From NCBI GenBank assembly GCA_037176905.1, contig JBBBWG010024557.1:1-64000 (forward strand): 64,000 bases of DNA, read 5' to 3'. Position 1 is the stretch's first letter. The number at the start of each line of letters is the position of its first letter. This document shows, piece by piece, positions 12,161 through 22,322 of this stretch. This DNA comes from Azolla pinnata (lineage: Eukaryota; Streptophyta; Polypodiopsida; Salviniales; Salviniaceae). Under the pieces are notes generated by a model. It ran no database searches. It was not told the DNA's origin and saw only the letters and a list, made by a program, of their open reading frames with translations. Position numbers and translations under genes: made by a program.

Positions 12161-12176
12161 GAACCCAACAAGCTCC

Positions 12177-14189
12177 ATGGCCTCGGAGATGGTGTTCGGA
12201 GCTCCTGAGATCATGGTAGAGATGGCGTTCCCCAAACCTGCTCAACATGAGCCGCACGCCCACTTCAAGGATGATGTTCCCGATCCTCTCTCGCAAAGCA
12301 TGGATTCCGTCAATGGAGATGAAGGAGGAGAAGAAGCGCAGGGGCCGGAGTTCGAATCGGATGCAGACGAGCCTCTCCTCATAAACCCTAATCCCGTTCC
12401 GTCCATCGACCCCGAGCCCTACATCTCCAACCAGTTCTACACATTCAACCGCGCTTCGCATCACCTCATGGTTCGATGCCTCGTGGAAGGCAGGTACGCG
12501 GGCCCTAACGAGATCAAAGCTGCTACTTCCGACTCGGTTCTGCGATCGTGGAGAGGCGTATGGAAGGACAGGAACGAAGACACGGCCTACCTCACGGGTT
12601 GGAAGAGGATTCAGGACAAACTGATGGCCCAGATCGATGTCGATCGAGGAAGAGAGATGCTCTTCTTTAAGAACAACCCGCATCAGTTCATTCCACATGT
12701 CCATCAATGGCAAGATATAGTGCTAGGCTTTCACGGCGATGCAGATCTGAGGCATCTGGGTGTCAAAGAAACCATAGACAGGATAAGGCAAATGTGGACA
12801 GTTGGGGCGAAGCTGTATGGTATACCTGAAGCGTACATAAAGGTGTGTGTTTCTTCCTGCCCTCTTTGTTCTCCGTCATCGTCATCATCTTCAGGCAATG
12901 GTAGTAGTAGCACTGTAGAGAATCAACAGCACAGGCAATTCTCCTCGAAAAGGCGTCGGTTTGAATATACCGAATCTTTCGAGGTTCAAGCAAGAGAGGT
13001 CCCACAGAGGCTTCAAGAGCTTGCATCGAAGCATCAGGTGGTGCTTTGCATCAGGCAGAAGTACATTAGATTCAAGCCATTTCTTGCTGAAGTGAAGGAT
13101 TATTGCTGCCACCGCGCCGGAGAACCCAACAACACGAAGAAACCTGGGCTGCTCAAAAGGAAGAGATACTCTTCAAAGAGATGTGGGTGTGGGTTTCGCA
13201 TCCGTGCGATCGTGCCGATCACAAACTATAGTGAGAAGGAGAAGACATTCTCGTACCTAGAGGAAGGGCAAGCTATTTTCAAGCTGTATGCTATCCATTC
13301 GGGACACAAACCTGGGCCTCATGAGGGCCGTGCTCGGATCATGCATCGCCTTGTAGGTTCCTCTGGCATACAAAGCACTATGGACACCATCTCTCCATTC
13401 AAACATGAACATGAAGAAGCAGAAGCGGAAGATGGAGGAGGTGGAGGAGAAGGAGAAGGAGGAGAAGAAGAAGAAGAAGAAGAAGAAGAAGAAGAGGAGG
13501 AGGAGCAAGGCTCGGTTTCTTATGTGAAGAATGGAAGTGAAGCTCAAGAGGTGGTGATGCAGCAAGTCCATGAACTCTGTGCTGAACTCCAGATGCTGGA
13601 TCACAGAATCGCTAATGTCTCTGAAGCGGCTTTGAATGCCCTCTCCCAAGATCTTGCCACCATACTCCATCGTCTCAAGAACATGGGGGATCTAGATCAT
13701 GGGGATCGTAATGTGTTGTTGACAAAGAATGATGATGAGGACGATGGCAACGATTTGATCCTTGGCCATCATCCAGAGCTTGGGGATTGGACCCAAGGCC
13801 AGAATCAGAACAAAGCAGAACTTGTCCATGACCACCATATTGGCTCGGATTTCGGGTCATCATTAGGATCAGGGGCTCATTGGGGAAGACAAAACTTAGA
13901 CATTCCTGTGATGGGTGATGACGGCAATGGTTCTGTTAGCTTGAAAGAGAGCTGTTCTCGTTATGGTGGGAATGGGATTTCAGCCAGTGATGGAGAAGTT
14001 GTGATAGTAGTAAGCGATGATAGACAAGGTGGAGTGCAAATGACTGATCCAACTCTTGTCACAATGCCAGAGGATAACTATTATCAAGAGAGTGTCAAAT
14101 GGTACGATGGTATGTCGTGTGCTTTGGATCCAACTACTGATGAGTTATCTCATTCAGTCCCAGGAGGATTTAGCCATTCTCTCGTTTAG
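12177..14189 (+). CDS. Plant protein with integrase-type HHCC zinc finger and FAR1/WRKY-GCM1-like zinc cluster
   Basis: Single exon of 670 aa from ATG 12177. An in-frame ATG at 12006 exists, but the intervening codons translate a (ttc)n tract and follow a likely splice acceptor at 12076, so I reject it. Residues about 75-190 form a conserved-looking globular region. Residues about 193-232 read HLGVKETIDRIRQMWTVG, then YIKVCVSSCPLC, the HHCC pattern of the zinc-binding domain that precedes retroelement integrases (first His HLG, final CxxC). Residues about 310-365 contain DYCCH, KRCGCGFRIRAI and YAIHSGHKPG, a C..CxC..HxxH layout like FAR1/WRKY-GCM1 DNA-binding fingers. A poly-Glu run follows (about 430-443), then a helical leucine-rich segment (about 460-500). 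No catalytic DDE core is present, so this is not an active integrase. It is probably a host nuclear protein assembled from transposon-type parts. I cannot name the gene. Confidence 0.75.
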   Translation: MASEMVFGAPEIMVEMAFPKPAQHEPHAHFKDDVPDPLSQSMDSVNGDEGGEEAQGPEFESDADEPLLINPNPVPSIDPEPYISNQFYTFNRASHHLMVRCLVEGRYAGPNEIKAATSDSVLRSWRGVWKDRNEDTAYLTGWKRIQDKLMAQIDVDRGREMLFFKNNPHQFIPHVHQWQDIVLGFHGDADLRHLGVKETIDRIRQMWTVGAKLYGIPEAYIKVCVSSCPLCSPSSSSSSGNGSSSTVENQQHRQFSSKRRRFEYTESFEVQAREVPQRLQELASKHQVVLCIRQKYIRFKPFLAEVKDYCCHRAGEPNNTKKPGLLKRKRYSSKRCGCGFRIRAIVPITNYSEKEKTFSYLEEGQAIFKLYAIHSGHKPGPHEGRARIMHRLVGSSGIQSTMDTISPFKHEHEEAEAEDGGGGGEGEGGEEEEEEEEEEEEEEQGSVSYVKNGSEAQEVVMQQVHELCAELQMLDHRIANVSEAALNALSQDLATILHRLKNMGDLDHGDRNVLLTKNDDEDDGNDLILGHHPELGDWTQGQNQNKAELVHDHHIGSDFGSSLGSGAHWGRQNLDIPVMGDDGNGSVSLKESCSRYGGNGISASDGEVVIVVSDDRQGGVQMTDPTLVTMPEDNYYQESVKWYDGMSCALDPTTDELSHSVPGGFSHSLV

Positions 14190-14755
14190 GATGTGCAATT
14201 TGTACAGTGGAGGAATTTGGACCAAGCATTGGTTTCATGTTGCTTTGTTGTATCCAAATTTGCAAAGAGAAGAGATGGTGGAAATATGAATGAGAGTTTC
14301 CATTCCATTATGACATCTTTTGGAAATGTATCGAGCAATACCATTATGTTTTTGTAATGATCTCGTGCATCTTTTGCAATGGGTTCTTCTATAATAGATG
14401 ATGTCTTTTGCTTTGTTGCTTCTGCATCATGCTAACCAGAAGCCAGAAAATTTTGATAGCTGAGACATCATCATCTTTTAGCCAAGAGATCCAAAGATCA
14501 ACCGCTATGGTCAGCCATTGGTTGCTGCAACAAAGTTAAATGAGCTTTTCACTCCTGTAACCTTTGGTAATGACCCCCTGAAATTGAGCTTTCCGTTTAT
14601 TCCTCTTTCGCATATCCATTTCACTTCATTGGATGAGGTTATTCTTTTAACATGAAGGGAACAGCTCGTATAAAAAAAAATGCTTGGATTGGTTTAGAAG
14701 CTCTGGAAGACGAGCGAGGGTTTCTTTGACCTTGTCGGCATGGTTCTCGTGCGGC
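14190..14755 (+). other. 3' flank of the zinc-finger gene
   Basis: Probable 3' UTR followed by unique AT-rich sequence. No further gene is seen before the next repeat array. Confidence 0.4.
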
Positions 14756-14759
14756 TTAT

Positions 14760-15295
14760 TTGGGAGGTGCAAGGTGATGTGGAATATTTTTCTGATTTGG
14801 TCTTACCATGCTATGTGTATATGGTTAGTCAGTGGTTTGGAAGTGCAAGCAAGGCATTGGAAATATTTTCTGATCTGGTCTAACCATACCAGTTTATGTT
14901 TGGAAGTGCTAAGGCATTGGAAATGTTTTCTGATCTGGTCTTACTTACCATACCCAAGTACATACATATATGGGTGGTTTATATGTTTGGAAGTGCTTAA
15001 GGCATTGGAAATGCTTTTGATCTGGTCTTACCATACCCAGGTACATACATATATGGGTGGTTTATATGTTTGGAAGTGCTAAGGCATTGCAAATGTTTCT
15101 GATCTGGTCTTACCATACCAAGGTATATTATGTTTGGAAGTGGGAAATGTTTCTGATCTGGTCTTACCATACCCAGGTATATATATACTATGTTTGAAGT
15201 GGAAAAGTTTCTGATCTGGTCTTACCATACCCAGGTATATTATGTTTGGAAGTGGAAAAGTTTCTGATCTGATCTTACCATACCCAGGTATACAG
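14760..15295 (+). repeat. Minisatellite with nested deletions, about eight copies
   Basis: Repeats of 'tttctgatctggtcttacca', 'acccaggtacatacatata', 'tgggtggtttatatgtttgg' and 'aagtgctaaggcattggaa'. Early units are about 80 bp. Later ones (15090-15290) are shortened to about 55 bp by loss of the middle, so unit length falls along the array. Confidence 0.88.
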
Positions 15296-15504
15296 GATGG
15301 ATTGCAGCATTTTATTCAAGGGTGGGATCCTACTTGGAGGGTTTAGCTTTGCCCCTTTTGATTGTTGGAAACAGTGATGTTCCTGTATTCCATGTCTGGA
15401 AAAATCAGTTATAACAGAAAGATTCCTTTAGTCCCTTGTACATATGTCTGGATTGAGAGTTAGGTTCTTTTTGCTAGCAGGATTGCATCGAGCTGTTACC
15501 GAAG

Positions 15505-15546
15505 ATTTTAGGGTTTAGGGTTTAGTTTTAGGGTTTAGGGTTTAGG
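15505..15546 (+). repeat. Interstitial telomere-type repeat (TTTAGGG)n
   Basis: Five TTTAGGG-type units, one with a shifted 'tttagtttt' step. This is the plant-type telomere motif, embedded in unrelated sequence, so it is an internal patch and not a chromosome end. Confidence 0.85.
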
Positions 15547-15859
15547 CGCCAGATTGGTGGCGAACTCTTAACTCAATCTAGCCATCCTTAAAACCAGTCT
15601 GAAAGCCAATCGTAAGTCAACCAAGTGACGAGGCTCTTCCTAGGCCAACATCGGCAAACTCTTATATCCTTCTTATTCTATACGCTTGAACACGATTAAC
15701 TCTCATATAACTCGTACAGAACCTTTGTAACAGCACACGAAACTTGTCGGGCTCGTTTTGATTTCAGCTGCTTCGAGCTAGTCAGATGCGGGGATCGAGG
15801 GCCGAGGTTTTTTGCTGATTACAACAGTGCACAACAATTGGTGGGTTATGTTCAGATCA

Positions 15860-16575
15860 ATCAAGGTATAGACCAAATCAACATACAAATGGGTTTTGTT
15901 GCGGATCGATCAGGCTAGACCGAATCTACAAATGGGTTCTGTTTCGGATCGAATCAAGCTAGGCCAAATCTACAAATGAGTTCTGTTTCGGATCAAATCA
16001 AGCTGGGCCAAATCCACAAAATGGGTTTTGTTTCGGATCAAATCAATCAAGCTGGGCCAAATCTACAAATGGGTTCTGTTTCGGATCGAATCAAGTTGGG
16101 CCAAATCTACAAAATGGGTCCTGTTTCAGATCGAATCAATCAAGCTAGGCCAAAATCTTCAAATGGGTTTTGTTTCAGATCGAATCAAGCTGGGCCAAAT
16201 CTACAAAATGGGTTCTGTTTCGGATCGAATCAATCAAGCTAGGCCAAAATCTTCAAATGGGTTTTGTTTCGGATCGAATCAAGCTGGGCCAAATCCACAA
16301 AATGGGTTTTGTTTCGGATCAAATCAATCAAGCTGAGCCAAATCTACAAATGGGTTCTGTTTCGGATCGAATCAAGCTGGGCCAAATCCACAAAATGGGT
16401 TTTGTTTCGGATCAAATCAATCAAGTTGGGCCAAATTCGCAAATGGGTTCTATTTCGAATCGAATCAAGCTGGGCCAAATCTACAAAATGGGTCCTGTTT
16501 CAGATCGAATCAATCAAGCTAGGCCAAAATCTTCAAATGGGTCTTGTCCAAGTCTATCAAGCTAGGCCAAATCTA
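15860..16575 (+). repeat. Minisatellite, 44-49 bp units in two alternating forms, upstream of mitoferrin
   Basis: Units follow 'atgggttctgtttcggatcg', then 'aatcaagctgggccaaatc', then 'tacaaa'. Two forms alternate: a short form with 'aatcaagc' and a longer one with 'aatcaatcaagc', giving a higher-order period of about 93 bp. About 15 copies are present. All three forward frames are open through most of the array, producing repetitive but probably untranslated peptides. It ends about 280 bases before the mitoferrin ATG. Confidence 0.92.
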
Positions 16576-16597
16576 TTGGGACAGAGAGGTCAGGTTC

Positions 16598-16745
16598 AGT
16601 CTTCTTCTTCTTCTTCTTCTTCTTCTTCTTCTTCTTTTGTCTGGATGTTGCAAAACAAAGAAGACTTTTTTGCTACTAAAACAATGCAGGAAAAACAGAG
16701 CATTCAGAAAGAAGAAGAAGAAGAAGAAGAAGAAGAAGAAGAAGC
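16598..16745 (+). repeat. (TTC)n and (GAA)n microsatellites in the mitoferrin leader
   Basis: A TTC run of about 12 units (16599-16636) is followed 75 bases later by a GAA run of about 11 units (16711-16743) and a few CAG. The two runs are reverse complements, so the leader RNA could form a hairpin of about 33 bp. Confidence 0.9.
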
Positions 16746-16851
16746 AGCAGCAGGAGCAGCAGAATTTAGAAGTGCTCTCGAAAGGACACCACGTGCAGAA
16801 GATGCCCGCTCCATCTCCGTCTCCATCTCCATCGCCTCTGTGAATCACGCC

Positions 16852-19840
16852 ATGGCCGAAGCAGCAGCAAATCTCAGAAGGGAGCATCTCCTGCCAATCC
16901 ATCAGAATTCGCCCACATCTTCTTCCGCCTCTTCTTCTTCTTCCTCCTCCTCCTTATACGCAAATAGGGACAATGGAACCGTGTCCTCCTCTTCCTCTTG
17001 CTCTTCCATGGAGCGTGACCGGCCCCCACAGGCTATAGCATCAAAGGCAGAGAAGCAACAGCAGCAGCAGCAGCACCGAGGCGAGGAAGCATCGGCGGCA
17101 CATGACGATCTTTCTTTCCCACAGTTCATGGTAGCAGGTTCCATTGCGGGCATGGTCGAGCACATCGCCATGTTTCCCATTGATACTTTAAAGACGAGGA
17201 CACAGATGATGACCGGAGGATATGGATCTACGCAAATATCCTCCTCTGTTCCCAAGGTATTGTCAGCGATCATCAGGTCAGAAGGTGTGTTGGGTCTTTA
17301 TAGGGGCGTGGGAGCTATGGCATTAGGGGCCGGGCCAGCTCATGCCGTGTATTTCTCTGTGTATGAGTTCTTTAAAGAGAGAATGGGTGGGAACAAGCCA
17401 GGGCATCATCCTTTATCTCATGCCATGGCAGGTATTCTCGCAACTATCGGTAGCGATGCAGTGTTTACCCCCATGGATGTTGTGAAGCAAAGGCTACAGC
17501 TTCCTGGAAGCTCCTACAGAGGGATTATGGATTGCATACGGAAAATTCTTAGGGATGAAGGTATCAAGGCATTCTACGCTTCATATCGAACCACTGTTGT
17601 TATGAATGCTCCTTACACCGCCACGCATTTCGCGACTTATGAAGCTGCTAAGGGAGCATTGAAGAATGTCTGGCCTGATAAGGTGGGTGAAGAAAGGATC
17701 TTCGTTCACTTAACTGCTGGCGGTGCAGCTGGCGCTCTTGCAAGTATTGTTACCACACCGTTGGATGTGGTCAAGACTCGATTGCAATGCCAGGTAAGTT
17801 TGGATATGTTCACATACACACATATGTACACCTTTAAACATATGCTAGGAAAAAAATGGTGTCTTTTAGATGATTGTGGGCCTCAGTATTGCGGAAAATC
17901 GAATCAATAGAGCTACATCAATCCTAGATTGAAAAAATGGATCGAAAGAAATGTAATGTTAAAGCAGAAACAAGTACTACGTGTATGTAAACCCGAATCC
18001 GCACATTAAAAAGGGGCGTTCACATACACATAGTATTTCTTGGATTTAATTCTAATACCTAAAAATTAGATTTTTGGAGGAGGATTAGATGGTAGTGGAT
18101 CAACCGAAAAAATGGCTTTATAAAGAGCTAGTTATGCTGAGTGGGAAATCCATTCAAGGAATCCCATTCAGCATGCAAATATGCAAGTAAAATTTTGTTC
18201 TACCCTTTAACTCTAACAGATCATAAAGAACTATTAACACTGGAGAAACCTAGGGGAATTTTGTCAAATAACCTTTCATTTATAGAAGTTATCTAATAAA
18301 CCTAGGTTACTCTGCTTGATAATCCCACTAGCCTAAGGTAGTGTTAATGAGGTATCATTGGTAGCATTTTGTTAGAATTTGTGTCACATTGACTGTCACT
18401 GGTTGGATCAAGGTGTTGCCTTGATAGCAGATATCAATGTTTTGGTCTTGCATGGAAAATCACATTCCGTGTCAAAACATATGTTGTTCTGGCTGAAGTT
18501 TTGTTTGGGAGTCCAGGTTCGATATACAATTGAGCTAGCCTAATGGCTTCCTTAGAAGCCTCTACAGCGAAGACGTACTCTGCTTTTAAAGTAGAGAATG
18601 AGACAATCCATGATGTTTCATATTCCTTTTTGTTGTAAAATTTAGACTGCTGTATATCACCAGACATATCAAAATTAGTATCGATAAAAAGTTCAATGCT
18701 CTTCTAACAGTGAATAAATACTTCATTTTAGTGACTTTAAGGTATCTACGCATGAGTTTTTCAGTCCAGCGCAATGATTTTGTGTCCAGAGTTTTAACTC
18801 TACTGATTGTTCTTGCAACTTATGCATTATCCATCCATGTGGCTACGATTTGTACCCTTTTCTGTGATTTTGCTAGAGGAATACACACTTTTAAGCAGCT
18901 TTGCCTCATTCAATACGACACCTCAGCTTGTTTCTAGACCGTGCTAGCCAAATACTGTAACTCGTTATACCTTCTTCATCATAACCAAGAAAGTTCTGTC
19001 ATAATCTTACAGAAAGTTCTGTCATAATCTTACAGAAAGTTCTATCATAATCTTCAATTGTAAGCTCTCTTCATTTTCAGCTTCTGTAATTGCAATCAAA
19101 CTTTGAGGAAGAACTCATTTTTGCCCCGGGCAATGGATCCTGTACCATAGATGATTCCGTCGTACAGCTGTGGAGAGAATGCAATAGCCTATCATCAAGG
19201 TGTCCCAAGATAGGGAACTCCTTTTTATCTTGGAATAAACTGAACCTAGCTCAATGTCAAACTTATTATTCACCATGGGCAGTCTCATAATCTCAACTTC
19301 TTCAATGTTAGAGTAGAAAGAGCTATATCATTCTGTCAAACACAAAACAGTCACGATGGGGTGAATTTATCTCAGAACACAACGTCCACAGACCACCCAA
19401 AACTTTTTTCTTGGTTTTGTTGCCCCCCCCCCCCCGGTTGTATATCCTTTGCACCGTGGTGTTTAGGTCTAAATTTGAAACCCAATATGTAGTCTCTGGA
19501 TACCCGAGCCCTAAACGTCTGTGTATTCTCTGGAAGGATAGACTCTTAACTCTGGAAATCTAAACCCGAAACCTTAAATGATGTCTATTTGCATAATGTA
19601 TCAAATGTTACGTTTAGGTTTTCAGTGAATTTTCGTGTTGAATGTCAGGGAGTTAATGGAGCGGAGCGTTTCAGTAGTACCTCAGTGATGGGTGTGGCGA
19701 GAAGGATCGTGGAGAGAGAAGGTCTGAGAGCACTCTTGAAGGGCATGAAGCCTAGAGTACTGTTCTACACACCTGCCGCCGCGATTTGTTGGTCGACATA
19801 TGAAGCCAGCAAAACCTTTCTACAGAAACTGAACCATTAA
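16852..19840 (+). CDS. Mitoferrin-like mitochondrial iron carrier
   Basis: Two exons, 16852-17793 and 19649-19840, 377 aa. The donor is caggtaagt and the acceptor aatgtcag, phase 0. It belongs to the mitochondrial carrier family, with three repeats of about 100 residues. The signatures are FPIDTLKTR, TPMDVVKQR and TPLDVVKTR (PxDxxKxR), each followed by a glycine-rich second helix. The match in memory is to plant mitoferrins (Arabidopsis MIT1/MIT2), which import iron into mitochondria for Fe-S and heme synthesis. Residues 1-85 are a Ser/Gln-rich tail not seen in the core fold. The ATG at 16852 gives MAEAAANLRR and is preferred. An in-frame ATG at 16684 would add a poly-Glu stretch translated from the (GAA)n run. 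A CACGTG G-box lies at 16792-16797. The intron carries a Copia fossil on the opposite strand. Confidence 0.92.
18430..18790 (-). mobile_element. Broken Ty1/Copia fragment in the mitoferrin intron
   Basis: Antisense to the host gene, the translated sequence recalls the RNase H end of Copia pol (a run like 'STLKAEYVFAVEASKEAI' and the region leading to it). No LTRs, gag or integrase were seen nearby, so it is a small, old, clearly broken piece. Related decayed sequence may extend to about 19300. Confidence 0.6.
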
Positions 19841-22322
19841 GAAAATGCTTCAAAAAAATATAAGGTGGGTCTTCTCTATATGCACCCTTCTTCTCTTCTC
19901 AACCTTGCCTCTCGTAATTAACTCTTCGGTAGAGTCGGAACAATGCCTTGAGAGAGTATGCTAATAAAACTCTGTTCTCAACTTCTTGTTTTTTCCGGCA
20001 TTTGTGTGCTGTCGAATGTCTAATTTCTATAGCAAAACGCATAAAAAACACCTTTTTGCCATATACCTAAAATATTCTTGTTGCTGCAAAAATGAATGCA
20101 AATCTATGTACTTAACTTTGGTTTTCTCCTTCTTAATTTGTCCGGATTCCACTGGAAAACTGAATATTCTTTTCACTCTCCCTTTCTCTTGAGGATTAGA
20201 TTGTTTTTCATGGTTCTGATTATAGTCGTATCTTTCTTCGTTGGTCACACACATGATTGCTCCTTGCTGTGAAGTATTTTAATTGCAAAGGAGTGTTCAA
20301 AAGGCTTAAGATTCCAATTGCCATGATCATGACTTCATCTTCTAGTAATGTCACACTCCAGGTATCACTTAAATAAATTGGGCTTGCAAAAAGCCTTACA
20401 GATTTTGTAGCATACTTATTAGTGATTTTCCTTAAAAAACGTTTTTCCTTGTAATATTATTTCATGCCATCAAATGCATTATTTTAAGCCTTCTCACCTT
20501 CAATGGCTCATGCAATTGATGTATTTGCACATATAAATTGAATAGAATGCTTAATTAAGATAATGTGAATGAATTCCTACCTAGTCTTGGCATGTTAATG
20601 GGTTTGTAATATTAGCTATCAGCTTCAAGTTGAACGCTCGAAATTATGTTGGAGAAATTATATCAGCTTCAAGTCCAGGAGACGAGACTATGGAATCTTT
20701 TCTGAGACTTTTTATACAGCAAAGTGAGAACACCAAAGATGTGTTCCTCGAGGATTGTTTGAATATATCAGAGGGAGCATTCATTCCTTTTGTAATTTTC
20801 ACGGATGATTGTTTCTTTTTGTAAATCTTTGATTAGAGGCAAGATTAATTCTGGTAATTGTGTTTTAAGTGGAAATTTTGGACATGGCAGTTTCCTTTAC
20901 TTTTCTCATGTTATGGATTTCGTGTTCATGTTTAGTTTTCGTCTTTGTTCACATGTCCTATCGCAAACTGCATACCTACAATTTTTGTTATGATGAAACT
21001 ATTGTTTTTTTTTACCTTTAAGCACGCGGTCATCTTGCTATGGTTGATGTTACGAACTGAAATTGTGTGGAAGTTCCACAGCACACGTCTTGATGCTTCA
21101 AACACAGATCCTGGTCAACGAATCTAGTGATAAATGCCAAAGATATGAAATCTATTCTCTTATGTTGTTTTATTTGAAGGGAAAGATTCCGAGTTTTGTG
21201 CGAATTAAGGTTTCATGATACAACACTTCTTAATTACGATGATCCCTTTGTTTTGACAAATACAATCGTGTAAGTGGATGGGTTTTAAATAGTTAATCTT
21301 TAATGTTTGGCTAGTATGTGAGCGTTTGTGTATATACATGTACCATGTATACAAATAAAAATAGTTGCGGTATGAGAAATCTGTTGTAACTATTATTGTG
21401 GTATGAGATGAAGAAAGAGCTTGAAACTATTTTGACATATTTCACTTTCATCGTTTCCTTACTTTTAGTTCATCATCCAGATGTTTTGGCCTAAAGATCT
21501 TCTTTTCTTCCTTATCATCTTTAGTTGTTATGATATCATTTAACACGTATGCACAGATTGGCTTCACCATCAATGAAGATTTAAAGCATATCCGAATTTC
21601 AAACCACCATTGCCGAAGCATCGCAATGGTACTCAATCTTTCCCTTTCAGTTGATCCATATCCTCTCCTTTTTCCAAGAAGCCTAATAGCTCTGATATTG
21701 ATGATGGTTACGGTTACTAAAATGTAGTAAAATGTAGGTATGCTGATATGGGTTACTATGTTAGATACCATACTCAACAAAATCGCAAAAGAAAAGCTTT
21801 TGATTTTCCCTTTGACTAGGAATAGAGGAAATAGATTACTGTAGCGTTATCATTAAATTTTGATTAATCAACACTTATCAGAAGGAATTATCAAAAGGAT
21901 CAATTTCAGAAACAAATTTAGGTTTTAGGGTCATGATATTAGTAAACAATTCAAGAGCCTAACAATGAAGCGAAGAGGGCCACGATATTTTACAATTCAG
22001 GAAAAGAAGCCCTCTCAATGAAAGGTTTATTAAGCAGATATCTACTCTCAGTCTGAGAAATATGATACCTCGATAAGCCACTGGTGGGAAAAACCGAAAT
22101 AGGAACTGTTAATAACAGTATCCATTCGTAACAAATTGTTTAGTTATAGTTATTTGTTTGTGACGAACCGTTACAATCAATTATTCCTTATTTACAGTTA
22201 GTTATTGTAACAAAAATAAAATGTTAAAACCAAATCATTTGCGATGTGTATGCAAATTTTGACTCTTACGATATTATTAAATTTTCTCATCGCAATCATA
22301 GAATGAATCATTTTACTGAAGG
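19841..22322. other. Intergenic region between the convergent mitoferrin and ISE2 genes
   Basis: The two genes converge here. The first 150 bases hold the mitoferrin 3' UTR (an aataaaac signal-like motif near 19963) and the last part the ISE2 3' UTR. A 110-codon minus-strand frame at 21448-21780 is basic but has no motif I know. Nothing else is supported. Confidence 0.4.

Noticed and set aside
12006-12176. N-terminal extension MSSTKFLMFCNL with a Leu run
   Set aside because: It translates a (ttc)n tract downstream of a likely splice acceptor; the ccatgg at 12177 is the better start.
16264-16851. Long open frame joined to mitoferrin through the minisatellite
   Set aside because: All three frames are open across the array because of its composition. 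The carrier's natural start is MAEAAANLRR at 16852, and (TTC)n/(GAA)n coding would be unusual.
21448-21780. 110-codon basic frame (minus)
   Set aside because: No motif or context. It lies between convergent 3' ends.
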